From the NCBI GenBank assembly GCA_013349405.1, contig DUZS01000001.1:186001-250000 (forward strand): DNA of 64,000 nt. Reading direction: 5' to 3'. The notes under the pieces are model-generated. The model saw only the letters and a program-made list of their open reading frames with translations. It was not told the origin of the DNA and did no database searches. Below, in pieces: positions 47,074-56,398 of the stretch. The DNA is from Desulfuromonadales bacterium (lineage in GTDB: Bacteria; Desulfobacterota; Desulfuromonadia; Geobacterales; Pseudopelobacteraceae). A program made the position numbers and the translations under genes. Numbering within the stretch: the stretch's first letter is position 1; every line of letters starts with the position of its first letter.

Positions 47074-48498
47074 ATGCAGGATTTTTTTAAACAGGAGCCG
47101 GATTGGCTGAAGAGCTGGCAAGAGAGCCAGGAGACGTTGACAAAGCAGTTTGCAGGGTTGAGTGGAGAGTGGGCGAAAATTATACCCGGCGGCCAGAAAA
47201 AGGAGCCTGAATTTTTTGATGGCTGGTTCAAGTCGCAAGGCGATCTGGAACAACAGTTCAAGGAATTTGGCACACGCATGAACGAAATGATGAGCAATGT
47301 CTGGAGCAACAAAATTCCTGCTGACATGATGAAGTACATGAATACAAGTTTCATAGAGCAGTACTACAAAAACTGGCTTGCCAATATCGAGCTCCCGGGC
47401 GGGATTAAAAACCCGATGGGTCTTGATGGAGGCTGGCAGCAGACAGCCAACTTTCTCCGCTCGTTTATGGAGAAGGAAAATCCATTATTCTCGTCTTTCA
47501 ACAGCAACAAAATGAACGACCAGATGAGCAGTGTCTTTGGCATGTTCAAGGGGGCGATGGGGAATGAAGGGAGTGCCTTCACCGATATGTTTACGAGCTA
47601 TCAGAATCAGTTCGGTAAATTGTTTGAGTCCTCCACAGCGCAGGGTACCGAAAAATTGTCCGATGCTTTTGACGCCTGGGTGACAGAAGTTGGAAAACAG
47701 CTTGCAGCGCCAAAAGTAGGAATCAACAGGGAACAGGCTCAAGACATGTCCCAGGCATTGTTGCTGTCTCAAGAATACTTCAAGGCGCATTCGAAAATGA
47801 CGAAGCTTGTTGAGGAGACCTCCCGCAAGGGTAACATCCGCTTCCAGATGAAACTGAGCGAAGCCGCTCTGAAAAATAAACCGGTGGATAAATTTACCGA
47901 TTTTTGTACGCTCTGGGCTGGTGAAAATGAAGCGGTTTTTCTTGAGGTCATGGGTACACAGGAGTTTGCCCGGCTGCAGGGTGATTTTACTGATGCCGGC
48001 CATCGATTGAAGATTCAGTGGAACAGGCTTGCCGAAAAGGCGCTGGAGCCTACTCCGATTGCTCTTAAACGCGACCTCGACCTTGCAATCGGCGAGATTC
48101 ATCAATTAAAACGGGACATGAAAGCATTCCGTCGCGAATTTCAGACAGTACAAAAAGAGGCGCTGGCTGCACGGGGGGCGCAGGCTGCAGCGGAAGAAGA
48201 GGCCAAAAATATAAGGGTCGCCGCGAAAGCTGCCGAGATTGCTGCGCAGGATGAATTGAAAAAGGCAAAAGCGGTTGTAAAGGCTGCCGAAGTTACAGCA
48301 CAGGAAGAGCTGAAAAAAGCGAAAGAGGCTGTAAAAGCAGCTGAAACTTCCGCACAGGATGAAGCAAAAAAAGCGAAGGCTGCCGAGGCTGCGGTGGCGG
48401 CATTGTCAAAACAGGTACAGACCGACAATAAAACCGTTATAGCTGTACCTAAGGCTGCACCTAAGACAACCACTAAAACCAAGTCCAAGAACGTTTAG
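47074..48498 (+). CDS. phaE: Class III PHA synthase subunit PhaE, with C-terminal repeats
   Basis: PhaE pairs with PhaC in class III synthases to make PHA from 3-hydroxyacyl-CoA. The first 350 residues match the family (WLKSWQESQETL, DWFKSQGD-type GWFKSQGDLEQQF, IEQYYKNWLANIELPG, late RLQGDFTDAGHRLKIQWNRLAEKAL). Family members are usually about 350-370 residues; this one has 474. The extra part holds three 18-residue repeats (AAE-x-x-AQ-(D/E)-E-x-KKAK, residues about 386-439) rich in Lys, Ala and Glu, likely helical, then a Thr/Lys tail. GAGGGG precedes the ATG. phaC follows 11 bases later. Confidence 0.9.
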   Translation: MQDFFKQEPDWLKSWQESQETLTKQFAGLSGEWAKIIPGGQKKEPEFFDGWFKSQGDLEQQFKEFGTRMNEMMSNVWSNKIPADMMKYMNTSFIEQYYKNWLANIELPGGIKNPMGLDGGWQQTANFLRSFMEKENPLFSSFNSNKMNDQMSSVFGMFKGAMGNEGSAFTDMFTSYQNQFGKLFESSTAQGTEKLSDAFDAWVTEVGKQLAAPKVGINREQAQDMSQALLLSQEYFKAHSKMTKLVEETSRKGNIRFQMKLSEAALKNKPVDKFTDFCTLWAGENEAVFLEVMGTQEFARLQGDFTDAGHRLKIQWNRLAEKALEPTPIALKRDLDLAIGEIHQLKRDMKAFRREFQTVQKEALAARGAQAAAEEEAKNIRVAAKAAEIAAQDELKKAKAVVKAAEVTAQEELKKAKEAVKAAETSAQDEAKKAKAAEAAVAALSKQVQTDNKTVIAVPKAAPKTTTKTKSKNV

Positions 48499-48509
48499 GG
48501 GAGGACACG

Positions 48510-49625
48510 ATGCAAACGTTTCCAAATAAATTCAAAGAATCTCTGGACGAATTCACCTCGTTCGCCGCCAATCTTAAAAAAGGGGTGGAAAATCTTTCCT
48601 CCCTTAATAAAAACGACTCCGGTTTTGCCGATGACCATGACAGTTGCGGAAGCTGTAAAAGCTGCCGCAGATGCTGTTCTCTGAAAGAGGTGGTGTTTCA
48701 GGATGGCAAGCGCACGCTTTACCGCTACAAGCAGCGGGTAAAAAGGGGTAACGCCGCGCCGATTCTGATGGTGTATGCCATGGTCAATCGCTACACGATG
48801 CTCGACCTTCAGCCAAATCGTTCCATGATACGCAACCTGCTTGATGAAGGGCAGGATCTGTACATAATCGACTGGGGCTATACCGATAGAATGGATCGCT
48901 TCATGACAATGGAGGATTACATCGACGGGTTCATCAACGACTGTGTCGACGTTATTCGTGAGAAGCACAAACTCGACGCCATTAATTTGATGGGGATTTG
49001 CCAGGGGGGCACCTTCTCGGCGGTTTATGCCGCACTGTACCCGGAAAAAGTTAAAAATTTCATCCCAATCGTCACACCGATCGACTTCGATACGAAAGAC
49101 GGCCTGCTGAATGTGTGGGCTGCAGAATTCGATGCCGATCTGCTGGTGGATGCATATGGTAACGTTCCGGGTGACATGATGAATCAGGCATATACGATGT
49201 TGCAGCCGTTCTCACTGAACATAAACAAGTATATCAATATGGTGAACATTATGGGGGATCCGGATAAGATGGCCGACTTCCTCCGCATGGAAAACTGGAT
49301 TTTTGATAGCCCCGATCAGCCGGGTGAAACTCTGCGTAAGTTCCTCAAAGATTTTTACCAGGGCAACAAACTGGTAAAAGGGGAATTGATGATGGGGGGG
49401 CGTAAAGTTGATCTGAAAAACATCACCATGCCGGTACTCAATATCTACGCTGAATTCGACACACTGGTACCGCCCGTTTCGTCAAAGGCGTTACTTGACC
49501 ACATTGGCAGCAAAGATGCGCAGGAGATGACATACCCGGTCGGCCATGTCGGTATGTTTGTGTCGGGAAAAACGCAGAAAACTCTGGCCCCCAGAATTTC
49601 CGAGTGGCTGAACGCGCGAGTGTAG
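48510..49625 (+). CDS. phaC: Class III PHA synthase catalytic subunit PhaC
   Basis: PhaC polymerises 3-hydroxybutyryl-CoA and related units. The 371-residue product has the lipase-like box GICQGG with nucleophile Cys164, and catalytic Asp317 (AEFDTLVPP) and His346 (VGHVGMF). Each is exactly 15 residues later than in the Allochromatium enzyme (149, 302, 331). The shift is explained by an N-terminal insert near residues 42-58 holding five Cys (C46, C49, C52, C55, C56; CGSCKSCRRCC), not found in the class III enzymes I know. GGGGAGG precedes the ATG. phaE lies directly upstream and a reductase downstream. Confidence 0.95.
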   Translation: MQTFPNKFKESLDEFTSFAANLKKGVENLSSLNKNDSGFADDHDSCGSCKSCRRCCSLKEVVFQDGKRTLYRYKQRVKRGNAAPILMVYAMVNRYTMLDLQPNRSMIRNLLDEGQDLYIIDWGYTDRMDRFMTMEDYIDGFINDCVDVIREKHKLDAINLMGICQGGTFSAVYAALYPEKVKNFIPIVTPIDFDTKDGLLNVWAAEFDADLLVDAYGNVPGDMMNQAYTMLQPFSLNINKYINMVNIMGDPDKMADFLRMENWIFDSPDQPGETLRKFLKDFYQGNKLVKGELMMGGRKVDLKNITMPVLNIYAEFDTLVPPVSSKALLDHIGSKDAQEMTYPVGHVGMFVSGKTQKTLAPRISEWLNARV

Positions 49626-49676
49626 ATGGTATACGTTTCACCAGGCAGCAAACTATCACATATTTTAGGAGATGAA

Positions 49677-50438
49677 ATGGTAATTAAAGGTAATGTTTTT
49701 GTAGTTACTGGTGCTGCACGTGGGCTGGGCCTGGCTTTTGCCAAAGATCTGGCAGATTTTGGCGGCAGATTGGCGCTGGTTGATCTGGACTTGGAGGGGT
49801 TGGAAAAAGCTGCATCTGTACTGCGTGAACAGGGAGTAGAGGTGCGCTGCTATTCCGCAAACGTCGCTTCTGAAGAAGAGGTTGTCGCTCTTTTTAATAA
49901 CGTGCAGAAGGATTTTGGCCAGATCGACGGTCTCATCAATAATGCCGGCATTACCCGTGATGCCATGCTGGTAAAGCGCACCAAAGATGACGATATTGTT
50001 ACGATGTCATTAAAAGACTGGCAGCAGGTAGTCGACGTCAATCTTACCGGTACCTTTCTCTGCGGCCGTGAAGCCGCAGCACATATGGTTAGAGGAAATC
50101 GCAAGGGTGTAATAGTCAACATCAGCAGCATCTGCAGAAACGGCAATATCGGCCAGAGCAACTATTCGGCGACGAAGAACGGTGTTGCCGCGCTGACTTC
50201 CACATGGGGCAAGGAGCTGTGCCGCTATGGCATACGGGTCGGCGCGATCGCCCCCGGTTACGTCAACACGGAAATGGTGTCGCAGATCCGTCCTGATGTA
50301 TTAGGGAAAATCACGGCACTGGTGCCGCTGGGACGTTTGGCCGAACCGTCGGAGATCGCTCACACGGCTCGCTATATCATTGAAAACGACTACTTCTCCA
50401 GCCGAACCATAAGCGTGGATGGTGGTTTCCGCCTTTAA
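49677..50438 (+). CDS. SDR-family 3-oxoacyl reductase next to phaC
   Basis: The 253-residue short-chain dehydrogenase has TGAARGLG for NAD(P) binding, NNAG, the catalytic Ser (VNISSICRNG) and YSATKNG, and the C-terminal EIAHTARYIIENDYFSSRTISVDGG. It likely reduces acetoacetyl-CoA or another 3-oxoacyl thioester to the (R)-3-hydroxy form for PhaC, as PhaB/FabG do. AGGAG precedes ATG at 49677; the frame open from 49626 starts at the phaC stop but lacks a site. A strong terminator follows. Assignment to PhaB activity is by position; another reductase at 57604 has a better PhaB signature. Confidence 0.88.
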   Translation: MVIKGNVFVVTGAARGLGLAFAKDLADFGGRLALVDLDLEGLEKAASVLREQGVEVRCYSANVASEEEVVALFNNVQKDFGQIDGLINNAGITRDAMLVKRTKDDDIVTMSLKDWQQVVDVNLTGTFLCGREAAAHMVRGNRKGVIVNISSICRNGNIGQSNYSATKNGVAALTSTWGKELCRYGIRVGAIAPGYVNTEMVSQIRPDVLGKITALVPLGRLAEPSEIAHTARYIIENDYFSSRTISVDGGFRL

Positions 50439-50466
50439 GCGTTCCTGTGGGCAGGTACCACATAGT

Positions 50467-50504
50467 GAAAAAGCCCCTTTCTCAGTGAGAAAGGGGCTTT
50501 TTTT
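50467..50504 (+). terminator. Strong terminator ending phaE-phaC-reductase
   Basis: AAAAGCCCCTTTCTC and GAGAAAGGGGCTTTT pair perfectly (15 bp) around a 3-4-base loop and are followed by T residues. Confidence 0.93.
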
Positions 50505-50565
50505 GTGGTGCTGAATAACGTTTTGAAGCGTGTTTAGCAGCGTATGTTTCTGTGAAGCTTTTGCA

Positions 50566-51399
50566 CTAGAACTTGTACGTTGCAAGGACTCCGGCCGTCA
50601 TCTGGGTTGAACTTCCCCCGTCCTTCACAACAGGGCTGTTCGAGGCGCCATCGCCGACGAGCTCCGTAAGCCGCACCGCCCCGATTAATCCCCAATGTGG
50701 ATCAATACGATACCGGCCAATTACTGCGGCTGCCACGTCCTTGATTCCTGCCTCAGCAGTATGATAGCCGATCTGGGTATTCCCGTTGAAGATAGGACCG
50801 CTGAAGTATGTCTCCATGTAATTACTGCTCGCATACGTCGTGGAGAGATTAAGACCCAGCGAAGCGTCTTTAGTGATAGCGTAGGTGTAACCGCCTGACA
50901 GTGTCGCCAATAAGCCTTTGTGTGCATCGGCTACGTCCTGAGCCATCTCAAAACGTGCGTTCCATTCGTTGGCCTGGAAGCCGACAAAACCGCCTAATTC
51001 GACAGCTGCATCTACTACTTTAATGGGATGATTTTTGAAATAGCTATTATCGATGTCAGATGGCTTCCTTTCACCACGGTAGCGGAGCAGGGGGCCTGCC
51101 TGCCATGTTTTATCTTCGACTATATTGACTGTCAGCGTTCCTCCCATAAGCTGCAGGTACTGCCCGGTCGCCATCTGGGCACGAAAGAAAGGTACAAGGG
51201 CACCATTGTAGTCTTTGGACCCCTCATATTGGGGTAGAGCCGCTAATCCAAGTCCGACCGTATATGTTGGTGCCGTGACTGTCTGAGTCGTCCCGTCATC
51301 GAGATCTCCGCCCACAGTAGTTGCAGCAAAACTGCTGGAGGCCATACTGAGCATGAAGGCTGAAATTACCACCATTACTTTTTTTAAATCTTTTTTCAT
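50566..51399 (-). CDS. MipA/OmpV-family outer-membrane protein
   Basis: The 277-residue product has a signal peptide (ending SSFAA|TT) and the MipA/OmpV pattern (TYTVGLGLAALPQYEGSKDYNGALVPFFRAQ ... GPLLRYRGERK ... ending GVLATYKF). The fold is a small outer-membrane barrel that may scaffold murein enzymes or sense stress. GGGAG precedes the start. It is oppositely oriented between the PHA operon and the carboxylase gene, with no functional link visible. Confidence 0.85.
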   Translation of the reverse strand: MKKDLKKVMVVISAFMLSMASSSFAATTVGGDLDDGTTQTVTAPTYTVGLGLAALPQYEGSKDYNGALVPFFRAQMATGQYLQLMGGTLTVNIVEDKTWQAGPLLRYRGERKPSDIDNSYFKNHPIKVVDAAVELGGFVGFQANEWNARFEMAQDVADAHKGLLATLSGGYTYAITKDASLGLNLSTTYASSNYMETYFSGPIFNGNTQIGYHTAEAGIKDVAAAVIGRYRIDPHWGLIGAVRLTELVGDGASNSPVVKDGGSSTQMTAGVLATYKF

Positions 51400-51792
51400 G
51401 ATTCGCTCCCTTTTTGAAATTACCCTTAATTAAATATCCTGATCCGCGCCGGACCAAGTGAACATGTTTGCATAATATGTATATCAAACGTTTATTGCAA
51501 CAAAAACAAGTGTCACAGTGCAAACTGACACACTTTGGAAATGTTGTCTGTTCTGTAAATCAATAAGTTATCTGTTCCGATTATTTCATAGAAAAATTAA
51601 AAAGTTACTTACTACTTGTATTTTGTTCTTGAATCTAACTCTGTTTTATAATATCAATGGTACGTATTTAAATCAGCGATAAATCACAGTTTAATCGGTA
51701 CTCTCGTACCGCTTTCAGAGATAATCAAATGCCCCTTGATTAATCCTTGATTCGTATTCTTGATTCACCATTTTACCGAGAAGGAGCCACTT
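51400..51792. promoter_or_regulatory. AT-rich divergent region with a carboxylase promoter
   Basis: TTGTTC (51623-51628), an 18-base spacer and TATAAT (51647-51652, perfect consensus) form a promoter about 140 bases before the carboxylase gene. The long untranslated leader has no aptamer I recognise. Elsewhere the stretch is AT-rich, with no gene seen. Confidence 0.5.
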
Positions 51793-54700
51793 ATGCCAAC
51801 TGCACCATCAACCGACCGCTTCTTCGAACTAGCCGAACAACTCGCTTCCGATTTTTCACTGCTCAAGGGGGTCAGTCGCTCGAACCGTGCCCGTCAGAAA
51901 CAGGAGGTAGAACTCGCCCTGACCGGCCTTGTTGACCACCGCACCGTTGAGAAGACAACCAAACGACTCAAAAGTCTCGATGTTGATGCCTATATCAGGG
52001 AAACCGTCGAACCCTCGGAGCAGAAGGGGCGCATCGGTTTCAAGGCTGTCCTGAAACAGCTGAAACTAAAAATCGTTGAAGAAATCTCTTTCGGGCCACT
52101 TTACTGCGTTGAGGCCGAGTTTGATTTTAAAGGCTACCAGCGGCGTCTCTGTCTACTGGGTCAGGACCGCAATACCAACAATGGCGTGTGGGGGCCGGAG
52201 CATCACCACAAGGCCATTGAAATAGTGCGTAAATATGAACGGTATTCAGTGCCGGTAATCACTTTCATCGACACTCCGGGTGCTGACGCCGGTGAAGCGG
52301 CCAATGCCAACAACCAGGCCCATTCCATCTCTCACTTTATTGCCGAGATGGCAAACCTCAATGTTCCTTCAGTCGGCATCATTCTCGGTAACGGCTATTC
52401 GGGCGGTGCCATCCCGCTCGCTACCACCAACATTCTGCTCTCGGTGCGCGACGGAGTACTTAACACCATTCAGCCCAAGGGACTGGCTGCTATCGCCCGC
52501 AGCCTTGATCTCAGCTGGCAGGAGTGTGCCAAGTATGTCGGTGTCAGTGCCTATGAACTGTACCAGCAGGACTTTGTCGACGGCATCATTGACTACGTGC
52601 CTGGCGAAAAAGGCCCCCAACTGGAGAATTTACGCAATGCTATTATATCGGCTGTCTCAGCTGTAGAGAATCGCGCCGTTACCTTTGTCAAAGAGACCGA
52701 CGGGGTTATGGACCACTATCGGGAAAATCTGCTCCGCTATATCAACCCTTCGGAAAAGCTTAAAGCGCTTAACAGTCTTTCGGCACTTTCCCGCACCCAT
52801 TTTGCGACCGAGTATTGCAGTGTTTTCGGCATCACGTATCGCTACATGCGCTATCTCAGTTTGCGCGGCCGTATCAAATCAACCTCTTCAGCCAGCTACA
52901 GCCGCTCCACCAACCTGGCCACACCGAGGGGTGACCTGTCGTTGCGTGTCCAGGAAGAACAGGCCAATGCCTTTGCCGGCTGGCTGGAAAAACCTCTCCA
53001 TATTCGATATGATGACCACTTGTCAGCCAGTTACAAAACCTATCTCGACCGCAAGCAGAAGCTCTGTGATGAGCGTGGCCGCCTCTCAAAGCTTATCCTT
53101 GGTGATCCGGGCGTTAATTTTGGCAGAGCGCAGCAGACAACCTACCTGACCTACGGTTTCCACTTGTACAATCTCTGGAAGTCGTGGAGCCAGAATAACT
53201 TTGTCGCACTGATTAAATATCTCGGTTCGTCAACAACCACGATCCCTCCTTCAAGTGCTGCAGAAATGACGGTTCTTGACGTCATCACCCTCTCTGATTT
53301 CCGTGAGGGGATGATCCTTGAATGTCAGAACTGTATCATCTTCGACCTCGTCTACGATCAGATCATCTCCGATCTGCGCCCGATTGCCGCTGAAGCCAAG
53401 GATACCAATACCTTCTCGAAAAAATCGTTCCGCACCCTGCTGGAGTCGTCAATTAACGCCGCAACGACCAAACTCAAGAAAATGTTCGGCGAGGGAGCCG
53501 TTGATGAAGCCAGCCTCGAAGACAACTTTTACAGTTGGCTGAATACACTCCTGCAGCATCCGCAGATGAAAGACTTTATCCGCCCCGTGCAGGAGTGGAA
53601 AAAGATTCAGTATCCCCGTATTTCCGAACCGCTCTTTGCCATCGTCACCTTCCTCTTTGAAAAACTGCTGCTTGAATACGTTGAATCAGAACGCGAAGGG
53701 CGCGACTATGACGGCCGCATCAAGCTGCGCGACCTCGGCATGAAAGATTTCTGGAACCGCTTGACCACCGCCTATAACGACCTGTTGATTCAGGATGTGC
53801 TGCTGCAGGACAAGCGCTCAAAAAAAGCCCGCTTTGAAACGATAGTTGCCGAGTTTTTCACCGATTTCCGCGAACTCGACAGCGATTTGATGACTGCTGA
53901 TCCGGCACATTTCCCCGGTTTCCGCCTCTCCATCGAGAAGGCTCTTGATGCCGGCATTAAACCGTGCGGCATACTGACCGGTCTTGCCAAACTGAAAAAG
54001 GATGGAGATCATCCTGCTACGAGGGTCGGGGTAGTGATATCGAATCTCGATTTCCAGGCGGGGGCGTTTGATATGCCGTCGGCGGAGAAATTCTGCAATC
54101 TTCTGCTCCAATGCGCCCGCCGCAAACTCCCGGTCATTGCCTTTGTCTCTTCAGGCGGTATGAATACCAAGGAGGGAGCCGGCTCACTCTTCTCCATGTC
54201 GATTGTCAATGACCGCATTACCCGCTTCATCAGGGACAACGAGCTGCCGATCATCTGCTTCGGTTTCGGTGACTGTACCGGCGGCGCCCAGGCATCTTTT
54301 GTCACGCATCCGCTGGTACAGACCTACTATTTCTCCGGCTGCGGCATGCCGTTTGCCGGGCAGATCGTCGTCCCCTCCTATCTCCCTTCAACCGTAACGC
54401 TGTCCAACTATCTCAGCTGTGTGCCCGGCGCCATGCAGGGATTGGTCAAACACCCGTTTAATCATGATCTTGATAAACAGCTCCGCGCCATCGATCCAGC
54501 CATACCGACGCCGGTGGAAAGCGTCATGGATGTCTGCCATCGTGTCTTCAAAGGGCTTTATCGTCCTGATGCCGATGGTGCCTCACCTGAAAATAACTCA
54601 CTGGTGGACGAACGCTCGCTGCTAAGGCCGGTTAAACGCACCCTGATTCACGCCCGCGGCTGTACGGCCGCCAAACTGATCCTGGTCGCCCAGCGTGAAG

Positions 54701-56364
54701 GCATTGAAGTCGTACTGGTGCAATCGGATGCTGATATGGATTCGGCGGTCGCCGCGCAGCTCACCGATAAGGACACCTTGGTCTGCATCGGCGGCAACAC
54801 CCCCGACGAGTCATACCTCAACGCAAAATCGGTACTGCGCATTGCCGAACAGCAGAAAGTCGATTCACTCCACCCCGGCATCGGCTTCCTCTCGGAAAAC
54901 GCCGACTTTGCCCTCATGTGCCGCAATCGCGGTATAAACTTCGTCGGTCCCTGGTTCTCCAGCATGGAGCTGATGGGCAATAAAACCAACGCCATCGACA
55001 CCGCCACCAAAGCCGGTGTACCTGTCGTACCGGGCAGCCATGGCATCATCGGCAGCGTGGAAACCGGCATGGAGGTCGCTGACACCATCGGTTACCCGGT
55101 CCTGCTCAAAGCCGTTCACGGCGGCGGCGGCAAAGGCATCAAAGTCGTCGAAAAACCGGAAGATTTCCGCGAAACATTCTTCACCATCTCATCGGAAGCA
55201 CGGGCCGCCTTTGGTTCAGGCGACATCTACCTGGAAAAATACGTCACCAACCTGCGTCATATTGAGGTCCAGATCCTCCGTGATGCGCATGGCAACTGCC
55301 GCATTCTCGGCCTGCGTGACTGCTCCGTGCAGCGTAACAACCAGAAAATCTTCGAAGAGTCCGGCTCGACCATGCTGCCGAAAAACCTCGAACAGGACGT
55401 CTACGGCTACGCCGAACGTATCGCGCATCAGGTAGACTACGTCGGTGCCGGAACCGTCGAATTTATCTTCAACCTCGACGAAATGGCCATCTACTTCATG
55501 GAGATGAACACGCGACTGCAGGTTGAGCATCCGGTGACAGAACAGGTAACCGGCGTGGACATAGTTGCCAACCAATTCCGGATAGCCGGTGGCGGTTCGA
55601 TTGCAGACATTGTCTACAAACCTCACGGCTATGCCATTGAAGCCCGTATCACTGCAGAGCGGACAGCTGTTGAAGGGGGAGCAATCTCCTTCATCCCAAC
55701 CCCCGGGAACGTCACCCTGTTCAGCATCCCCGCAGCCGACCACATCAAAGTCATCAAGATGATTGAAGCCGGCAAGCCGATAACCCCTTACTACGACTCA
55801 TTAATGGCACAGGTAATTGTTACCGGTAAAAACCGGGACGACGCCGCCGAAAAACTGCTTGCCGCCCTCGAAGACACCGTCATACAAGGGGTTCACACCA
55901 ATATCCCGCTGCTTAAACGGGTCCTCAAAGACGAAATTTTCCGTAAAGGGATATACAACACCCAGTACCTCCCCGGCTTCCTTGAGCGTATCAATGTTGA
56001 GGAGATGATTGCAGAAGGTGAGGTCGCCTCCGGCTCCGCGCAGGTTACACTCGACCGCTCCGCAATCGAAATAGAGGGAAGCCGGGAACTCAAAGTCCTC
56101 TCCCCTTCTACCGGAGTTTTCTACGACTCCTCATCACCCACCGAACCGCCATTTGCTCCGGTCGGCAAGTCGGTAAAGCTGCGCGATACAATCGCCCTGC
56201 TGGAAGCCATGAAGCTTTTTGCGCCGGTATCTCTGAATACCTGTAACCCTGGCGGTGTCTTCTATGATGCCGATAAACTGTATGAAATTGTTCGAATTAT
56301 TCCCTCTCCCGGGCAGGCGGTCAACAAAGGGGATCTTCTCTTCGTCGTCCGGGAAGCGGCTTGA
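51793..56364 (+). CDS. Single-chain biotin-dependent acyl-CoA carboxylase (CT-BC-BCCP)
   Basis: One 1523-residue chain holds a whole biotin carboxylase system. Residues about 90-290 look like the AccA half of carboxyltransferase (PVITFIDTPGADAGEAAN, GNGYSGGAIPLA); about 300-715 are unfamiliar and mostly helical; about 720-935 look like the AccD half (FGFGDCTGGAQASFV, SSGGMNTKEGAGS); about 945-1400 are biotin carboxylase (HGGGGKGI from residue 1109, EMNTRLQVEHPVTE); the end carries biotin at Lys1474 (EAMKLF). The alpha-before-beta and CT-before-BC order differs from classical ACC chains. Substrate unknown (acetyl-, propionyl- or butyryl-CoA). GGAG precedes ATG at 51793. Thiolase and reductase genes follow. 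Confidence 0.88.
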   Translation: MPTAPSTDRFFELAEQLASDFSLLKGVSRSNRARQKQEVELALTGLVDHRTVEKTTKRLKSLDVDAYIRETVEPSEQKGRIGFKAVLKQLKLKIVEEISFGPLYCVEAEFDFKGYQRRLCLLGQDRNTNNGVWGPEHHHKAIEIVRKYERYSVPVITFIDTPGADAGEAANANNQAHSISHFIAEMANLNVPSVGIILGNGYSGGAIPLATTNILLSVRDGVLNTIQPKGLAAIARSLDLSWQECAKYVGVSAYELYQQDFVDGIIDYVPGEKGPQLENLRNAIISAVSAVENRAVTFVKETDGVMDHYRENLLRYINPSEKLKALNSLSALSRTHFATEYCSVFGITYRYMRYLSLRGRIKSTSSASYSRSTNLATPRGDLSLRVQEEQANAFAGWLEKPLHIRYDDHLSASYKTYLDRKQKLCDERGRLSKLILGDPGVNFGRAQQTTYLTYGFHLYNLWKSWSQNNFVALIKYLGSSTTTIPPSSAAEMTVLDVITLSDFREGMILECQNCIIFDLVYDQIISDLRPIAAEAKDTNTFSKKSFRTLLESSINAATTKLKKMFGEGAVDEASLEDNFYSWLNTLLQHPQMKDFIRPVQEWKKIQYPRISEPLFAIVTFLFEKLLLEYVESEREGRDYDGRIKLRDLGMKDFWNRLTTAYNDLLIQDVLLQDKRSKKARFETIVAEFFTDFRELDSDLMTADPAHFPGFRLSIEKALDAGIKPCGILTGLAKLKKDGDHPATRVGVVISNLDFQAGAFDMPSAEKFCNLLLQCARRKLPVIAFVSSGGMNTKEGAGSLFSMSIVNDRITRFIRDNELPIICFGFGDCTGGAQASFVTHPLVQTYYFSGCGMPFAGQIVVPSYLPSTVTLSNYLSCVPGAMQGLVKHPFNHDLDKQLRAIDPAIPTPVESVMDVCHRVFKGLYRPDADGASPENNSLVDERSLLRPVKRTLIHARGCTAAKLILVAQREGIEVVLVQSDADMDSAVAAQLTDKDTLVCIGGNTPDESYLNAKSVLRIAEQQKVDSLHPGIGFLSENADFALMCRNRGINFVGPWFSSMELMGNKTNAIDTATKAGVPVVPGSHGIIGSVETGMEVADTIGYPVLLKAVHGGGGKGIKVVEKPEDFRETFFTISSEARAAFGSGDIYLEKYVTNLRHIEVQILRDAHGNCRILGLRDCSVQRNNQKIFEESGSTMLPKNLEQDVYGYAERIAHQVDYVGAGTVEFIFNLDEMAIYFMEMNTRLQVEHPVTEQVTGVDIVANQFRIAGGGSIADIVYKPHGYAIEARITAERTAVEGGAISFIPTPGNVTLFSIPAADHIKVIKMIEAGKPITPYYDSLMAQVIVTGKNRDDAAEKLLAALEDTVIQGVHTNIPLLKRVLKDEIFRKGIYNTQYLPGFLERINVEEMIAEGEVASGSAQVTLDRSAIEIEGSRELKVLSPSTGVFYDSSSPTEPPFAPVGKSVKLRDTIALLEAMKLFAPVSLNTCNPGGVFYDADKLYEIVRIIPSPGQAVNKGDLLFVVREAA

Positions 56365-56398
56365 GCTTCGCCACAAATTCTTTGAAAGGAGATCAATA

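Noticed and set aside
48360-48480. CRISPR-like periodicity in the phaE 3' end
   Set aside because: The repeats are in-frame 54-base coding repeats without spacers of constant length.
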